Assembly (NCBI GenBank): GCA_029959085.1 | Contig: JARWIR010000090.1 | Span: 1,488,001-1,552,000 of the forward strand | From: Nemophila menziesii | Lineage: Eukaryota; Streptophyta; Magnoliopsida; Boraginales; Hydrophyllaceae | DNA length: 64,000 nucleotides | Reading direction: 5' to 3' | In this document: one piece after another, positions 31,198 through 42,863 of the stretch | Numbering within the stretch: the stretch's first letter is position 1 | Layout of the letters: the number at the start of each line of letters is the position of its first letter | Translations under genes and position numbers: made by a program | The notes under the pieces: generated by a model | Database searches by the model: none | What the model saw: the letters and a program-made list of their open reading frames with translations, nothing else | Told to the model about the DNA's origin: nothing

Positions 31198-32673
31198 TGA
31201 TGTCTCCTCATTTGTGATAGTAAAATACACTCATGAGACATCATTTTAGGCTTATTTATTAGTTTATAGGCTGATTTTAGCTTAATTTAGTGCACTTTCC
31301 TATTTTGGGTCTTGATTTGTAGAATTATTATTTTTAGAGCATATTGGGTTTAATTGTTTATTTAGTGTGAAGCTTTAAAGATAATTATGGAGATTAATTA
31401 GAGTCCAAGTCAAAGACTACAACTTATGGAAAAAGATTTGCATGGAAATTGGAGATAAGGAAACAATTGCTAAAAAGATGGAAAAGGAAAAGCTGCCTAA
31501 ATCCGGGATTCTGCACACACGTCTAAAGATTGGTGTTTTTACCTAAGAAATAGGCCGATTTTGGTAATTTCCTTCTAGAGGGTCAAGATCATTCTGTTGC
31601 GATTCTTTTGGTATCTTATGGAGCAAAATCCGACCAACAACGAAGAAGATACACTCAAAACAACGCAGCAGTGTTTTCCTTACGAATTTGAGTTGGGCCA
31701 GGAGTCCATTACTTGAAGTTATCTCCACCAAACGAATTAGGTCAACCCATACACTATAAATACAGCCTCTTAACACTCTTAAATCATCCTTGGTGAAATC
31801 TTAAACCAAGAGGAAGCATAGAACACAAGAGAGAAGTCTGGAAGGAGCTGTCATCAACAATGTCTTCTTCTACCTTTAATTTTGTAATTTCTTTCTTTTC
31901 TTTCATGAACTAAATTTCTGTAGCTTAAGTTTTAGCATATATGTATGAACCCTAGCTTTGATTGACATCTATCTAATTTGGGAATTTAATGTTTTAAATA
32001 GAGTTATAGTTTTTATTCTCTGTTTATGTGTTTGAATTTATATTCTGTGTTCTTGTGGACGGCCGCCATTAGAATTACCATCTAGTAATTAGGATACCAT
32101 TGACAACGGTGTTTAATTACATGTTTAGCACATAACGTTTAGTTTTAGGTTTGATCTGACAACCCAACCTAGCTAGATAATCACTATGGTTGAGTCTTGT
32201 GACTCTTTACCAATTACAGGAAAAGTTTGCTTAGGAAGCCTTATTGACACAGGTAAATCCTATTTTAAACTACCGATAGCATATTGGGACCGATTAGGGA
32301 AATACTACATAATTCACCCTTACATGTTTAGAACGGCAAAACTAGTGGGGATTACATGCTAATAACTTAAGTTATCTTCTCATATTCTTCTCTTTCATAT
32401 TTAATTTTCTGTCTTTAAATTCTTAGTTTAATTTAGTTTATTAGAAAACCAAACAAAAATCTTTTTATCTTTACTTTTATTTGCGTTTAGTTATTCTAGC
32501 TTTAATTAATTGCACTTGCTATTTGCAAAAGATTCTCCTAACCTCTGTAGTCTATGCGGAACGAATCTTTATCTAAAACTTGCATACAATCTGTATACTT
32601 GCAGAACCGTGTAGTTCTAGGGTGTTTTTGCACTTAATTTACATCTTATTTTATCACACCCTAGGCCCCACCA
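31198..32673 (+). repeat. 3' LTR of gag-only element A
   Basis: 1476 bp, directly after the polypurine tract. It differs from the 5' copy at a few scattered sites (for example TAGAGGGTCAAGATCATT against TAAGGGTCAAGATAATT). TATAAATA lies at 31755-31762. Confidence 0.95.
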
Positions 32674-32678
32674 GTTTG

Positions 32679-34767
32679 TCTATTTTTTTTATTCAATGTA
32701 TGTTTGATTCAGTATATATTCGATTTGGTATATTGTTCAATTTTGGTGTGTGTTCAGTTTGGTATGTGTTCAATTCTGGGTGCTTGTCTTTTTATTAGTC
32801 TTTGTTTTGTTTGATTTTGCTCAATTCTTGAAATTCATGTCTAGCTACGAATCTATTTTATATGTGTCACACAGTAGTGTAAACTATCAAGTGACCAATT
32901 AAAGAAAATATTTATGGTGTAATATAACAAAGTAACAATAACAAACTTAAATAAATCTTTTAGACAAATTATCACTTCAATATTCACACGCATAAAAAAA
33001 ATCATTGTGTAGAAAAATTAATATTCACCAAAAATCTCTCCACCTGATTACAAAAAACAAGGCAATGTTGCTCTCTTTGCCACATGAACACAAAAAAACA
33101 AGACAATTTGATATTTTTCTTTAAAGTAAAACGATCTAACCAACACATGGTCGTAGAAGAATGATAAGTTGCCAAGGCATAAAGAAAATATGAGTGGATG
33201 GACAAATAATTTCAATGAGATGCAGTACAAATATGCACCAGCTATAGTAGGAAACACCATAAGACGCACATTTGAAGACTCCAAAAGGTTTGATTTAGTC
33301 CGGTTTAGTATGGAAAACCCGAAGCAAATCATTTTTTCACGGTCTTTTGAAAAGTTTATACCCGACCGAGCAAATTTCTCGGTTTTGTTTAATCCACCCC
33401 TATAGGGAAGCCGTAAGGTAGGGGTTTCACAATTTGGTAATATATTGAAAAATTTATACAAAATCGAATGGTTACTTCAAATTTTTAGAGAAACCCGGAC
33501 GTCCACCTAATGCCTAGCCTTTTTACCCTGTGTGTACGCCTTAGAATTCATATGTAGGTAGGTAACCAACATCTTAAAGTGAAAAATAAATAAAATAATA
33601 ATACATTTTTAAAGAAAAAGGTAGACATCTTTTTTGGACAAAAGTAACCGATCTCAATAACATGAAAATACTTATATAGGCCTAAAAGGTCGAAACAATA
33701 TTTTGAAAAGTTCAATTAGATTTTTTTATCTTGTGAGGATTTAGATATCAGATTTCGGTTTAGAATGCTATGTGATTTTATTTCGCCACCCCACTCTCCA
33801 TTTGATGGGTATAAGTCTATTTCTGGTGGATATAATTCAGCGTTAGGTTTACACCCACACTCATATTTTATAATTGCTATAAAATCCATCTTTTATAATT
33901 ACATTATAGGAACCTACAAGTATGTGGGTTTATACCCATTATTCAATAGATTTTTTGTTCAAGGTAATTCTTTCTTGTTAAGGTCCATGTGATGTCCAAT
34001 AGAACAAGTCATACAGTGATATGTATATATCTAACTGAACTACTTTCTTGCATAAGAGTAAAACCATTAGTTAGAACCAACAAAATCTAGCTGGTACAGA
34101 CCCATACTAATCTATAAATACCATTACAAAAAATTGATACACACTCATACATATCCATACCCATAGCAGTACCTATATAGACAGTTGGGTACATACAGTT
34201 GGATACACACCCATACAGATCTGAACTCATACATACACACACCCATACATATCTATACACATATAGACCCATACCAATTAAATACACCAAAAAAGTCTAG
34301 TAATGAAAAACAAAAATGGTAGATATAATGAGTTTTATCGTAAAAAATGATTTTTGGACTGTAAAAATAGACCCTCTCTTTCTTTGATGAGTTTTTTCAC
34401 CATAATTTTTTTGTTTTTGTTTTGTTTTAATAAAGTGGGATTTTGTTGCATAAGAAATATACAAAATACAAAAAGAAAAAGAAAAATTTATAGAATGCGT
34501 TTATGCAATGTAAGAGAAAAAAAAAGAGAATCGATAATTTTAGAGTAAAATTTATTTTTAGGCTATAATTTATAGTCGAAAAATATTTTTAGAACACATA
34601 TTTCAAAAGTATCATATTTAGACCACATATATTCAAAAGTACCATTTTAGGTTAATTCGTTTATTTTATGAGATATTTCATAGATTTTAAATGCAATTTG
34701 AACATTTTAAATAGTTTACACGCATGTTTATTTAGACTCATCACAAACTAGAAACTCTACGCTGTAA
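32679..34767. other. Intergenic stretch with low-complexity repeats
   Basis: No supportable gene. 32680-32830 repeats a TTGGTATnTGTTCAATTT-like unit. 34080-34290 is a degenerate ACCCATACATA repeat. A GGGGTGGATTAAACC-type string (minus strand near 33380-33402) resembles the end of a hAT element, but no partner end was found. Confidence 0.5.
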
Positions 34768-34776
34768 ATTTAGAAA

Positions 34777-34968
34777 GAGTAACGCTGGATATCATCCAAA
34801 AAATTTAATTACCCAAAAATCACCTATGATGTGGATTTTAGGTGGTACAATCATGTAAGAGAGAAAAAAAATAGCCAAGAAAGAGAAACTACATGATTAG
34901 ACCACCGAAAATTCACATCATAAGTGATTTTTGGGTGATTGCTTTTTGAGTAATACCTAGCATTACTC
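34777..34968. mobile_element. Mutator-type MITE, 192 bp, near-perfect 9-bp TSD
   Basis: Nearly the whole element is one inverted repeat (GAGTAA(C/T)GCT ends, ~80-bp arms) around a short A-rich loop. Flanks ATTTAGAAA (34768-34776) and ATTTATAAA (34969-34977) match at eight of nine bases. The GAGTAA end is also how the large MULE at 563 begins. Confidence 0.75.
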
Positions 34969-35154
34969 ATTTATAAAATATCTCATAAAATTAATAAAAG
35001 GGTAAATTATTTTATAGAGCCTAGTAACTTATGGATTAACATTATAAAGCCCAAACCTTTTCAGCTGCTAACTAGTCATCCCACCCTAACTAAAAACACC
35101 AAAAAGACCAAATACACCCTCTCCTTTCTATACACTACACTAATACACCACACA

Positions 35155-35870
35155 GTGAGAAACAAAAAACAAAAACCAAAAACCCATATAGGGGTTTCGG
35201 TATCTTTCTCTCACCCCTCTCTCTCTATCCCACCTTCCCACCACCGAACCACCTCTGTCACCACAGAGCCACCGATGCCCTCCTCCCTTCCCACCACCGA
35301 ACCACCTCTGTCACCACAGAGCCACCGATGCCCTCCTCCCTCACTGCTCGTGCAACACTCCTCCGAAGCTACGAAGCCATGCTCATCTCTTCTCCTCCGA
35401 AGCCCAGCTGCAGATCTTAGCAGTCGCCACCACCACGAAGCCGCGCTCATCTCTTCTCCTCTGAAGTTGCGCTGCAGATCTGAACAGTCACAAAACACCA
35501 CCACCACGAAGAGCCACGCTCATCTCTTCTCCTCCGATGCTCCGTTCAGATCCAGGCCGCAAGATCCGATGTTCCGTTCACAAAACACCACCACGAAGAG
35601 CCACCACCACGATGACCACCATCACTCTGATCTGTTGTGAAGACCATCACCGAGAGCCACCACCACGAAGACCACTAGCAAATCTGCCACGAAGACCACC
35701 ATCGAGAGCCACCACCACGAAGAGCCACTACCACGAAGACCACCAGCGTATCTGCCACGAAGACCACCATCCAAATCACACCGTTCGCACTCCGCCACTC
35801 CTCAGATCTCCGCCACTCTTCCACCCTCCCGCCAGACAGCAATCGAACCAGACCTATGTCTATCCCTATG
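35155..35870. repeat. CCA/CGAAGA-rich tandem-repeat tract
   Basis: A ~50-bp unit (CCACCACCGAACCACCTCTG and on) occurs twice at 35230-35340, followed by many drifting copies of a ~20-30-bp CACCACGAAGACC unit up to 35790. ORFs of 98-161 codons on both strands follow from the composition; I do not call them genes. Confidence 0.65.
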
Positions 35871-36513
35871 TCGTGAGTTTGTTACTGTTGTTGTGAGTTT
35901 GGTAAGATAGGTCCAGCCCTATGTCTATCCCTAGGTCCAGCCATGGGTCCAGCCCTAGTTCCAGCCATGGGTCCAGCCCATTCGTTAGAGTCCTTTCTTT
36001 CTCTTTTTTTTTGTTTTGCCATGTGAGTAAGAGTCTTTTTTTTTGTTTTGCCGTGTGAGTAAGAGAGGTCCAGCCATGGGTAAGGGGTTCAACCCATTTT
36101 GTTTGTCTTGGGTGTGTGAGGGTTATTTGGGTAAGGGGTCTAGCCCATTTTGTTAGTCTTATGTGTAGTTGGACTTGAGTGTGTGAGGGTTTGTGCTTGG
36201 TACAGCCCTAAAGGCACAGACTTGGACAACTTTTTGATTTCATTGGACATGTATTTGGACAAATGAGCTTGGGATACAACCTTAGGGGTGTGGACTATGA
36301 CAATTTTTGCCTTCATTGTACACGGACTTTGACTTAGATAATTTTTTGACTTCATTGGACATGGACACCCCAACCCAAATTAATATTATCTAAAAATAAT
36401 ATTTATTTATTATAAAATTACTCTATTTGATTTTTCTTTTCTAAGTAGTTAACCAAAAAAAAAAAGTAATAATTTTTTCTTTATTAGTTTCAACCAGAGT
36501 AAAGTATCCCCAT

Positions 36514-36856
36514 CAGTGTTCTAAAAATCGGCCTAGGCGGCGCCTAGGCGCTAGAAGGTAGCTGAACTTCCAGAAATGGACCAGGCGGTCCCAGAAGGTC
36601 CTAGGCGGGCCTAGGCGGGTTTAGGCGGCGCCTAGGCGGTCAGTAGCTAATAAATTTAAAAAAATCTATTTTTTAATATAAAAAAATTTAAAAAATTATT
36701 TTTTAACACAAAAAATTATATAAATTTTAAAAAAATATTTACATAAATATCAAAACCGCCTAGCAAGAAAACGCCTAGGCTCCGCCTAGGCGTCCGCCTA
36801 GTACTCTGGGCGCTCGAAGGTGGTCGACCGCCCGCCTAGCGCCTTTTAGAACACTG
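36514..36856. mobile_element. hAT-type MITE, 343 bp, 8-bp TSD
   Basis: Inverted termini CAGTGTTCTAAAA and perfect 8-bp repeats ATCCCCAT (36506-36513 and 36857-36864). Subterminal regions carry many CGCCTAGGCG/GGCCTAGGCGG palindromes, as in the MITE at 22273. It ends 36 bp upstream of the JmjC start codon, so it sits in that gene's promoter or 5' leader. Confidence 0.9.
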
Positions 36857-36892
36857 ATCCCCATCAATAAACCCGCTAGGTTGAAGAAGAAG

Positions 36893-38197
36893 ATGCACAT
36901 GAAAAACCCAATAGAAAACTTATGGGAAGAAGTCAGAGAACTTAGCCTAGGCGCCACCTCAACCCACATAGACCACCTTCATTCACCACCCACACCACTC
37001 CAATTCCACCGTGACTACGTCTCCCCTAATAAACCATGTCTTATTTCCAACTCCATTACCCACTGGCCCGCCACCACTCGTTGGACTTCCACTCCTTACC
37101 TCCTCAACTCCCTCTCTTCCTCCACCGTCTCCCTCCGCCTCACCCCCACCGGTCACGCCGATTTCCTCACTCCCCACCCTCATCACCACCCCACCTCCCC
37201 CTATCCTCTTTGCTTCGCCTCAGCTCATATTCAACCTCTCCCATTCAACCAAGCTCTACCCAAAATACTCAACTCAAAACTCAACAATTGCGTAGCTTAT
37301 TTACAGCAACAAAACGATTGTTTCCGATCAGAATACGGGGCTTTAACCAATGATTGCGAGTCTAATATTCCTTGGGCATCTGAAGCACTAGGGTGTCTTC
37401 CAGAAGCTGTTAATCTTTGGATTGGAAACCATTTATCCGAGACTTCATTTCATAAAGACCATTACGAAAATCTCTATGCAGTTATTAGTGGAGAAAAACA
37501 TTTCCTACTTCTTCCACCTACTGCTGTTCATAGGATGTACGTTAAGGATTATCCAGCTGCACAATACCACTATTCCGAGGTGAGGTTACTTACTCTTATT
37601 TTGCATACTTTATGTTTGATTAATTGTAGTACTTCTTATATATAGGATAGTGGTGAGTTTAGTTTAGAAGTAGAGGATCCTGTAAAGTATGTTCCATGGT
37701 GCAGTGTAAATCCATATCCTTCAGCTCACGAGAAAGACAAAGTAATGGCAGAGTTTCCTTTGTAATTCAATGGACCAAAACCATTTCAAGTTACAGTCAA
37801 GGCGGGACAAATGCTTCACTTGTAAGCTTTTTCTTTTATTCTCTATTTTAATGTTTAACTAACTAAACTTATATAGATATATACTTGTTGTTTATGCATG
37901 CCAAGTATGTGGTTTCATCATGTGAAGCAGAGTCCAGATGATAGAGGACTAACTATTGCAATAAACTATTGTAATAATCGTTTAAATGTCTTTGGAATTT
38001 GTTATCATTTAAATTTAAAAGCATGTAATTTTATTTCCGCAGGGTATGATATGAAATTTGATATTAAGTACGCTTACTTTAAATTCTTGCAATCTATTAG
38101 CTACCTGTCACCAAATAGTTCTTCAATGGAAATATCAAGATCAGCCACATGTAATATTTTACTGGACGAGGATGATATTGATATTAATGAAACATAA
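36893..38197 (+). pseudogene. JmjC protein of JMJD7/JMJ32 type, one nonsense codon and a lost splice acceptor
   Basis: Exon 1 (36893-37579) begins MHMKNPIENLWEEVRELSLG and contains the cupin/JmjC core with Fe(II) ligands in FHKDHYENLYAVISGEKHFL (HxD). Exon 2 starts at 37646 (DSGEFSLEVEDPVKYVPWCS). TAA at 37763-37765 stands where PL-Y-FNGPKPF is expected, probably TAT to TAA. Exon 3 (about 37899-37970, PSMWFHHVKQSPDDRGLTIA) should follow an AG, but the sequence there reads CAT. Exon 4 (38043-38197, YDMKFDIKYAYFKFLQSISY) ends in a stop. Plant members act as 2-oxoglutarate oxygenases on lysine side chains. Apart from those two lesions the exons are well kept, so the loss is recent, or the stop is a sequence error. 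The truncated product would lack the distal Fe-binding His (the FHHV strand). Confidence 0.8.
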
Positions 38198-38908
38198 AGT
38201 GAGTAATATTATTTCTGAAGGAAGGTGTTTAAAGAGTGAGAAAGTGTAAATCCATGTGAGGTCCAATTAATATTCTCATCAGAGACGAAAATAGAGAGAA
38301 ATTCAGTTTGTAAAGAAAACTTAGAGGAAGGGAAACCTAGAATATCAGTATTTGTTTTTGATGATTAAGAACCTTGTAATGTAAAAGAAGTGTTATTAGT
38401 AATAGGAACTGTTGGTGGATAATGTGGAACTTAGGATGAACATTTGTGTAACTTTTCTGCACCTATAGGTGTTGATTGGATCTGAAATTATGGTATATTT
38501 ATGCTAATCTTATAACAAATGCTCGAGAAATTCCCTTTGGTATGAAGTTGCTTCTCCGTACATGTTATTTTCATAGAGAGTGAAATGACGAGAGTACATG
38601 TTTTTTGGAGTCATTAGGGTGTTTATTTGCACTTATTATGATCTTAATTTGGTACATTAAACTCTGGATCAATAAGATAATTTGTTTCTCCTGATCTGGA
38701 CAGTTTTAACTAGTATGTTTCATTAAGATTTTAAACCAAGTGGATGTTTGTTTGCACTTAGTGAGATTTTAATCTTGGTTATTACAACATTTGAGATCTA
38801 ATCTTATTTATTAAGATACTAGATTAAAAGATAAGACACTTGATTTTAGGACAATTTTTTTTTTACCAATTCATATCTGAACGACTCTTGAGTGGTTGGT
38901 TTCATTAA

Positions 38909-39350
38909 GGGTATGTTTGGATTGAGGGATTAGAAGGGGAGGGAAGGGATTATAAAGGATAAAAGTTATCCTTCCTTTGTTTGTATTACAAATTTTTGAA
39001 GGGATAAGTTATTAAAGGATTAAAATTATACCTTCTAATCCTTTATATCCTATCCCTTCAATTTGGAGTCATTAGAAGGAAGGGATTAGCTTTAATAGTA
39101 AAATATCTTTATTATCCTTATATTCTATTTAAAATATATTTTATTAGGGGTATAAAAGTAATTCAGTTATAAAATAATCCTTTCCTTTACTTATACAATC
39201 CAAACACAACATTCAAATAATCCTTTACTAATATTTTCCTTTCTTTTTCTACTCAATCCAAACAAGATTAATACTCTCATCTCCTTTCCTTTAATATACT
39301 ATCCTTTCCTATCCTTTAATAATTAATCCCCTCTATATCCAAACAAACCC
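38909..39350. mobile_element. Tourist-like (PIF/Harbinger) MITE, TAA target duplication
   Basis: Termini GGG(T)(A/T)TGTTTGGAT and its inverse are flanked by TAA on both sides (38906-38908 and 39351-39353). Internal repeats of CCAAACA and AAGGATTA run toward the middle. 442 bp, no ORF. Confidence 0.8.
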
Positions 39351-39767
39351 TAAGATTTTAAACTAAATATGAATCATTCCGTATTTATAACTCAAAAAGA
39401 CAAAAGCCACCTAAGTCTCATAAGACACTATCTTACCTAAGTCTGAAACATTAAATTGTCTTTTGTTTTAGTTTGTTATTTGTCTCTATGTAGTTTCATT
39501 ATTGGTATTTATATGTCACCCATAGTTTGTATTTCGATTATTAGTGTAAAAAAAATTTCTTTTCTAACCAAAGTTTCTTTTAAATACATTGGAATTGGAG
39601 TGTTATTTGTTACTAGTAAAATTCGATGCCAAACTTTCTTTATATCTGTCTTTTCTCAATAATTCACAAACATAGTGGTGTATCTTGGTTTATTTATCAT
39701 GCGATGAATAACCGACTTTTTCCTTACAACAAACAGTTGATAGCCATAAGTTTAAGGTAATGAAGCT

Positions 39768-40502
39768 ATGCATTTGTTTATCGAAATGCAACGTGATTAT
39801 AAATCTACAAATGAAGTTAATAATAAATCAGTTGATTTCATGATTTCTGGGATAGTTATATCTGTTCTTAAGGCTTGTATTGAAACAATGTGTTTCGAAC
39901 TTGGGGAACAGTTACATGGTTGGATAATAAAATTAGGTTATTCGAAAAACTTGGTTTTAAGTAGTTTCTTAATCAGCTTTTACGGGAAATTCGGGTTCTT
40001 TAAAGGAGGTGATCTTGTTTTTAATCACGTTTCTTGTCAAAATACAGTTGTTTGGACAGCTAAGATAGTGAATTATTGTAATGAAGAGAAGTTTAAAAGC
40101 GCAGTTCATGTGTTTAAAGATATGTGTAAAGAAGGAGTGAAGAAGAATAGTTTTACATATTCGAGTGTTCTTAAAGCTTGTGGGAAGGTGAATGATAAAG
40201 GGTTTTGTGGTCGTCAAGTTCATGGTAACGCGATTAAATCAAGACTTGATAAGGATGGTTATGTTCAATGTGGTTTGATTGATATGTATGGTAAACATGG
40301 GTTAGTTATCGAGGCAAAATTAATGTTTGATATGATTGGAGAGAAGAGAAATGAAGCTTGTTGGAATGCATTACTTACTTGCTATTTACAACATGGATAT
40401 TGTATTGAAGCTATTAAACTTCTTTATGAAATGAAAGCTGCTGGTTTAAAACCTCATGGATCTTTGCTTAATGAATCAAGGCTCGTTTGTGGTAGTAATT
40501 AG
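39768..40502 (+). CDS. PLS-type PPR protein, probably 5'-truncated
   Basis: 244 uninterrupted codons with PPR repeats of mixed lengths: ISVLKACIETMCFELGEQLH, then NLVLSSFLISFYGKFGFFKG, NTVVWTAKIVNYCNEEKFKS, NSFTYSSVLKACGKVNDKGF, and NEACWNALLTCYLQHGYCIE followed by ALK-type Pro-His. The pattern of motifs ending in ...QVHGNAIKSRLD is that of the PLS subfamily of organellar RNA-binding proteins. No E or DYW domain follows and the protein stops after the last repeat. The ATG at 39768 lies inside what should be repeat sequence, and no targeting peptide is visible, so the 5' part is probably missing or in another exon. Confidence 0.7.
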   Translation: MHLFIEMQRDYKSTNEVNNKSVDFMISGIVISVLKACIETMCFELGEQLHGWIIKLGYSKNLVLSSFLISFYGKFGFFKGGDLVFNHVSCQNTVVWTAKIVNYCNEEKFKSAVHVFKDMCKEGVKKNSFTYSSVLKACGKVNDKGFCGRQVHGNAIKSRLDKDGYVQCGLIDMYGKHGLVIEAKLMFDMIGEKRNEACWNALLTCYLQHGYCIEAIKLLYEMKAAGLKPHGSLLNESRLVCGSN

Positions 40503-41269
40503 TATAAAAAATGAAATTGTAAGAGTGTAATATGCATATTTAATACAAGATGTTTGTATATAGATTATCAAGGATTTCTTTTTTAATTTTCATTGTATTA
40601 TATCTACTCATTAGAAGTTTTTTTTTTAGTGTAATATTCTAAACACAAGGGTTTAACTTTTACTCTTGATTAGAAAAGAACGATTGTAGAGGTTGAGATT
40701 GAGCCTAATAAAAAATCTTATCAAGGGTTGTGACTTAACTTGTAAAAGTCGTGGTAAGGTTTTGTGGTTGAACCTGTAAGAAATTACGTGTAAGGGTTGA
40801 GATTTAATTGGGTAAAGTCTCGGTCAAGTTGTAATTTTAGCCCAATAAACCTCATAGTAAGGGTTTTGTCTTCAGGAAATACAAGAAGTTTAGTGGAGAA
40901 ATTTAAAATCCTAAAGGTGATTACTTATATGGTGGATTAGACTCTTGGAAGTTTGAACCACTTGAAAATGAATTTGTCTCTTCTGTCTCTATCTATTTAC
41001 ATATCGTTTCTATATACTTGCTTAGTTTATTTATAAATTCATAATCATCCGTACGACATGATTCCTTGATACGTTGTCTATACTAATTTTTAAATTTCTA
41101 ATTGCTTGCATCTTTTTTTTAAACAAACTTATCTTGATTTATTGTATGATTCCCTTATGTTTGTTAAATGGACTTGATTTGAGTTCATCTAATAGACTAT
41201 TTTATTAAAATTGTAATTAGAATTTTTTTTTAAAGTGTCTTATTTACCCCCGCCTTCCTAGGCTTACAG
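40503..41269. other. Intergenic, possible worn LTR fragment
   Basis: 40620-41010 has the flavour of a Copia LTR 3' end (GTAAGGGTTTTGTCTTCAGG, then GTGGATTAGACTCTTGG and GAACCACTTGAAAAT), but neither border nor primer site could be placed. Confidence 0.25.
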
Positions 41270-41521
41270 AGATGGTCAAACAGTTTCAATGATGAAAATG
41301 ACAATCTTGAAAAAGGTGATGGTCCGAGAGTAAAGAGTGGGAAAAAAGCAAAGAAACAACATAAAATGAAGAAAAAAGTTAAGGCCTTTTTTAAATCTGA
41401 TATATTGTGGAATTTAAATAAGGGTGATCGACTTAAAGAGTCAATGTTTTATGAAATTTTCCATATCAAATGTAACCCAAATCATACTATTTTACACGTC
41501 GATTGTTATAATGTGTTTTAA
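41270..41521 (+). pseudogene. Unidentified lysine-rich exon-like segment
   Basis: Follows a TTACAG acceptor. 83 open codons, RWSNSFNDENDNLEKGDGPR, then a basic run SGKKAKKQHKMKKKVKAFFK, then FYEIFHIKCNPNHTILHVDC and a stop. It resembles the tail of a nuclear protein, but I do not recognise it. Confidence 0.25.
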
Positions 41522-41835
41522 TTACTGGTTGAATAAAAAATAAATATTTTCTCAACGCGCCTTAAATTATATACTATTTTTATTTTTCTTTCTAATAACA
41601 ATATATTGATGTTATAAATCACGTTTTTTATCATGATTTGTGCATTCAAACGCAGAAATAAATAATCACCAGATAGGAAAATATTTTATAGATTGTAAAA
41701 AACAATAAGAAAAAAATATGGCACTAATTATGGGTTGAATAAATGTTTATTATTGGTTGTTTGGTGATTATTAAATATTTTAGAGTATAAACTAGTGTAT
41801 GAAAATCAATATGTTGTGTGCAGTTTTAAATGGCT

Positions 41836-42075
41836 TGGCATTGAAAAGTGATTAGGTCGTGTGCACTTTTGGATGGATTGCCTTAAAGTGGGTTGTATAC
41901 ATGTTTTAATGGGTTACCAGTGAAAAATGACTGGGTTGTGTGTATGTATGAATGGAATACGATTGAAAATTATTAGGTTGTGTGCACGTTTTAGTGGACT
42001 GTCAGTGAAACATGACTGGGTTATGTGTAAATATTATTCTGTTGGCGGTTGCCATTGAAAATGGTTGGGTGTGTG
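41836..42075. repeat. Degenerate ~40-80-bp tandem repeat (TGAAAAATGACTGGGTTGTGTG)
   Basis: Five drifting copies of a unit around GTGAAAAATGACTGGGTTGT begin near 41838, 41924, 41963, 42005 and 42053. Confidence 0.55.
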
Positions 42076-42863
42076 TCTCATCTTTGAACCACATTACCTT
42101 GTTTTTTTTACAAAAATGATTGATATCAATTTGTAAGGGATGACATTAACGATTTTGGTCTTGATGATGGTTATGACACTAACTTGTGATGCCCTGCAAA
42201 ACTTGGTTGTTCAAAGTTTTGTTAATGGAGGTGGTGGTGGCGGCGTCACTGGCATCGGCTGTCGCGGGTGTGGTGGTGACATTAATGATTTTGGTGTTAA
42301 GGGAAGTTGTGGTGGCGTAAATGGGTGTGGTGGTGGTATCTTTAATGGCAAGGGTGGTGCATGATGATGTTGCAATAATGGTTAAAAGATCATATGCCAA
42401 TACTTGTGTGGTGAGGTGGCTTTGTTGTTGCATCGCATGGAGAGAAGGGGATTGTTAGGGAGAAAGAAAAGTTTTGGAATGAATTATGGAATAAATAATA
42501 CGCTTGTGTGTATAGAATATTTGAAAAATGATTTGATTTGATATATTCAAATTCCGTTATGGTAACAATAAAATTTATTAGGTATATTTATTTCCTTTTA
42601 TTTAGCAACTAAATTAAAGTGTCAATAGGGGTCGTGGAAATTCTCTCTCTACCTTCTCTCTAGAAAAAATTCCGTAGATGACCATCACAAACTCTTCTAG
42701 ATCATTGACCATTCTCAAGAAACCCCCTCTTTCCTAACCCTATCTATAATCATCTAAAAATCTTTGAGCCCTCCTCTTTCAATCTTGCTTATTGAAGAAG
42801 ATTTGCATCAGTTTCTCCCGTGTTCTCATCTCCAAGAAGAGCAAGATAAACGCATCTTCGGAT

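Larger units (their letters stand above)
24516..32673 (+). mobile_element. Non-autonomous gag-only Athila relative, 8158 bp, 5-bp TSD
   Basis: Two 1476-bp LTRs (24516-25991 and 31198-32673) share TGATGTCTCC...CCCCACCA ends and differ by roughly 1% on reading. Perfect 5-bp repeats GTTTG flank it (24511-24515 and 32674-32678). The primer site, polypurine tract and several 3' hairpins match those of the intact Athila element, but protease, reverse transcriptase, RNase H and most of integrase are missing. It keeps a full-length gag ORF, a short integrase C-terminal remnant, a GC-rich palindrome cluster and a reduced ORF2. This fits the TR-GAG class of plant elements, dependent on an autonomous partner. 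Confidence 0.95.

Noticed and set aside
35155..35640. 161-codon Ser/Thr/His/Pro-rich ORF
   Set aside because: Composed of tandem CCA/CGAAGA repeats, open on both strands; no signal peptide or domain.
42140..42364. Gly-rich 74-codon ORF with a hydrophobic start resembling a signal peptide
   Set aside because: GGT-repeat composition, a strong ORF on the other strand as well, no flanking gene structure.
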